Assembly (NCBI GenBank): GCA_002067855.1
Contig: MVQS01000394.1
Coordinates: 1 to 5,412, forward strand
Direction: 5' to 3'
DNA: 5,412 bases
Source: Syntrophaceae bacterium PtaB.Bin038
GTDB lineage: Bacteria; Desulfobacterota; Syntrophia; Syntrophales; UBA2192
Shown here piece after piece: positions 4,369 to 5,412 of the stretch (its first letter is position 1; each line of letters opens with the position of its first letter). The notes under the pieces are model-generated. The model was not told where the DNA came from. It ran no database searches and saw only the letters and a program-made list of their open reading frames with translations. A program made the position numbers and the translations under genes.

Positions 4369-5412
4369 GGCACCCTGTCTCCCGCTGCGAGAAATCCCGC
4401 TTTCATCCCCGAGAGGACCTCCCCCTCGAACCCCAGGCCTGCAAAGTTTATTCCCCCGGTCAGCAGGACATTCGGCAGTGCAGTGCGGATCGGCAGCGTC
4501 ATGAGACCGGGCAGGGCGAGTCCCGGGAACCGGTAGCGGGGGTTGACGATCTGCTGGTAGCGCCGGGAGACCTCCGCGGAGACGTCGAGATCCATGTACT
4601 CGATGTTCTCCCGCAGAAAGGGAAGGAACCCCGCCAGGGACTCCAGCATGCCGTCGGCGGCGTTCATGAGTTCGCTGTCGGCCATCCGCGCGGGCGAGCG
4701 GGGCAGGAAGGACGTCACGGTGAGCGTCCGCTTGCCGCGGGGCGCAAGCGCCGTGTCGTCGGCGACGCTCGATTCGAGGTACAGCAAGGGCACCCGCCCC
4801 GGCTCCGTCCCCGCAGGCGTCTCCGGGATATGGATGACGTGCTCGCCCATGCGGTCGGGGAGCCCCCGGCTGTCGACGCCCAGGTGAAGGGTGAAGGGGT
4901 GCCGCGGGGTCTCGACCCTGCGGAGCCTGCGGGCCAGCCTCGAAAGCTTCCGCTCCGACGCGAGGAACGGTTCCAGCGCCGGCGATTTGGCGCTGATGAT
5001 CAGCGCCTGGCCCAGCAGGCCGGCCGACTTGCCCTTCGACCGGATGTCGACCTCGATGCGGCCGCCGGAGGCCCGGACGGCCTCCACGGCGCAATCGGCG
5101 ACCGTCTCCCCGCGAAGGTCCTCGAAGCGTTTCCGGAGAAGGCCGAGCATGAGGTGCTTGCCCCCGACGTGGTAGTAGAGGCCCCGCCAGGGAAGCGACA
5201 GCAGGTAAGCCGACGGGAGGGGCTTGGCGTGGTTGACGTGAAGGTTCGACAGCACGGTCAGCTCGGAGTTGAAGACCTCGCCCAGGGCGGGCCGTCTCCC
5301 GACGGCCCGGAGCTTCTGCTCGAGCCGCCAGATCTCACCCATGAAGAAGGGCAAGTCGAGGCAGCTCTTCATGATCCCTCTCAGGGAACGGTCCCGCGAC
5401 TCCAGGGACTCG
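4365..5412 (-). CDS. FAD-dependent oxidoreductase, CrtI/amine-oxidase type (C-terminal part only)
   Basis: The frame is open to the right edge, giving 348 C-terminal residues; the N-terminus, including the expected GxGxxG FAD-binding motif, lies outside the window. Two blocks place it. LYYHVGGKHLMLGLLRKRF (from visible residue 78), with a following segment leading to SGGRIEVDI, resembles the substrate-domain 'YP.GG...L...L' region of phytoene-desaturase-like and protoporphyrinogen-oxidase-like flavoproteins. The terminal NVLLTGGINFAGLGFEGEVL (from visible residue 314) matches the C-terminal FAD-contact motif 'N.Y.TGG....GLG.EG...SG'. The substrate cannot be named: carotenoid, porphyrin and other isoprenoid or amine substrates are all used in this superfamily. 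An internal ATG at 5372 exists, but the frame continues upstream without a stop, and the superfamily needs a Rossmann domain before this point. The TGA stop overlaps the pfk start by four bases, suggesting translational coupling. Confidence 0.8.
   Translation of the reverse strand, partial: ESLESRDRSLRGIMKSCLDLPFFMGEIWRLEQKLRAVGRRPALGEVFNSELTVLSNLHVNHAKPLPSAYLLSLPWRGLYYHVGGKHLMLGLLRKRFEDLRGETVADCAVEAVRASGGRIEVDIRSKGKSAGLLGQALIISAKSPALEPFLASERKLSRLARRLRRVETPRHPFTLHLGVDSRGLPDRMGEHVIHIPETPAGTEPGRVPLLYLESSVADDTALAPRGKRTLTVTSFLPRSPARMADSELMNAADGMLESLAGFLPFLRENIEYMDLDVSAEVSRRYQQIVNPRYRFPGLALPGLMTLPIRTALPNVLLTGGINFAGLGFEGEVLSGMKAGFLAAGDRVP

Noticed and set aside
4369..5094. 242-residue N-terminal extension of phosphofructokinase
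   Set aside because: It is an out-of-frame reading of the upstream oxidoreductase gene. ATG 4368 with the ATGA overlap and GGGAG gives the normal family N-terminus and length.
1..5412. CRISPR arrays, insertion sequences, tRNA/rRNA genes, defence or phage genes
   Set aside because: I saw no regularly spaced direct repeats, transposase or integrase motifs, or RNA gene signatures. All sizeable stretches are accounted for by the listed genes.

Overview
The window is GC-rich bacterial chromosome, densely packed and with no mobile-element signature. It holds six protein-coding genes, two of them cut by the window edges. The gene types (RecJ, a DUF4911-like small protein, a plant/trypanosome-type phosphofructokinase, a four-cysteine L28) and the codon use suggest a GC-rich Desulfobacterota / former Deltaproteobacteria lineage, perhaps Syntrophia-like. 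This placement is inference from gene content, not from a phylogenetic marker.

Layout. Bases 1-1571 (minus strand) carry most of recJ, the single-strand-specific 5'-3' exonuclease; its last residues lie off the left edge. A 174-bp, relatively AT-rich divergent intergenic region follows (1572-1745), with a convincing sigma70-type promoter for recJ. On the plus strand come a 74-aa DUF4911-like protein (1746-1970) and, 50 bp later, a 260-aa protein I do not recognise, rich in conserved-looking His and Asp (2021-2803). The latter converges tail to tail with rpmB (L28, minus, 2798-2992). The two genes overlap by six bases, a palindromic CTATAG in which each strand's stop codon is the other strand's Leu codon. 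Upstream of rpmB on the minus strand are a complete 435-aa ATP-type 6-phosphofructokinase (3061-4368) and the C-terminal 348 residues of an FAD-dependent oxidoreductase of the CrtI/amine-oxidase type (4365-5412, continuing off the right edge). Those two overlap as ATGA, so they are probably translationally coupled.

How the genes relate. The minus-strand run oxidoreductase - pfk - rpmB reads in one direction; rpmB probably also has its own promoter in the 68-bp gap after pfk. A perfect 13-bp inverted repeat inside the 3' end of the converging plus-strand gene is placed and oriented to end rpmB transcription. The plus-strand pair is probably a small operon divergent from recJ. Most of the window is housekeeping. 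I see no evidence for a defence island, CRISPR array, RNA gene or other new multi-gene system. The least explained items are the unrecognised 260-aa protein and the compact convergent junction with rpmB.
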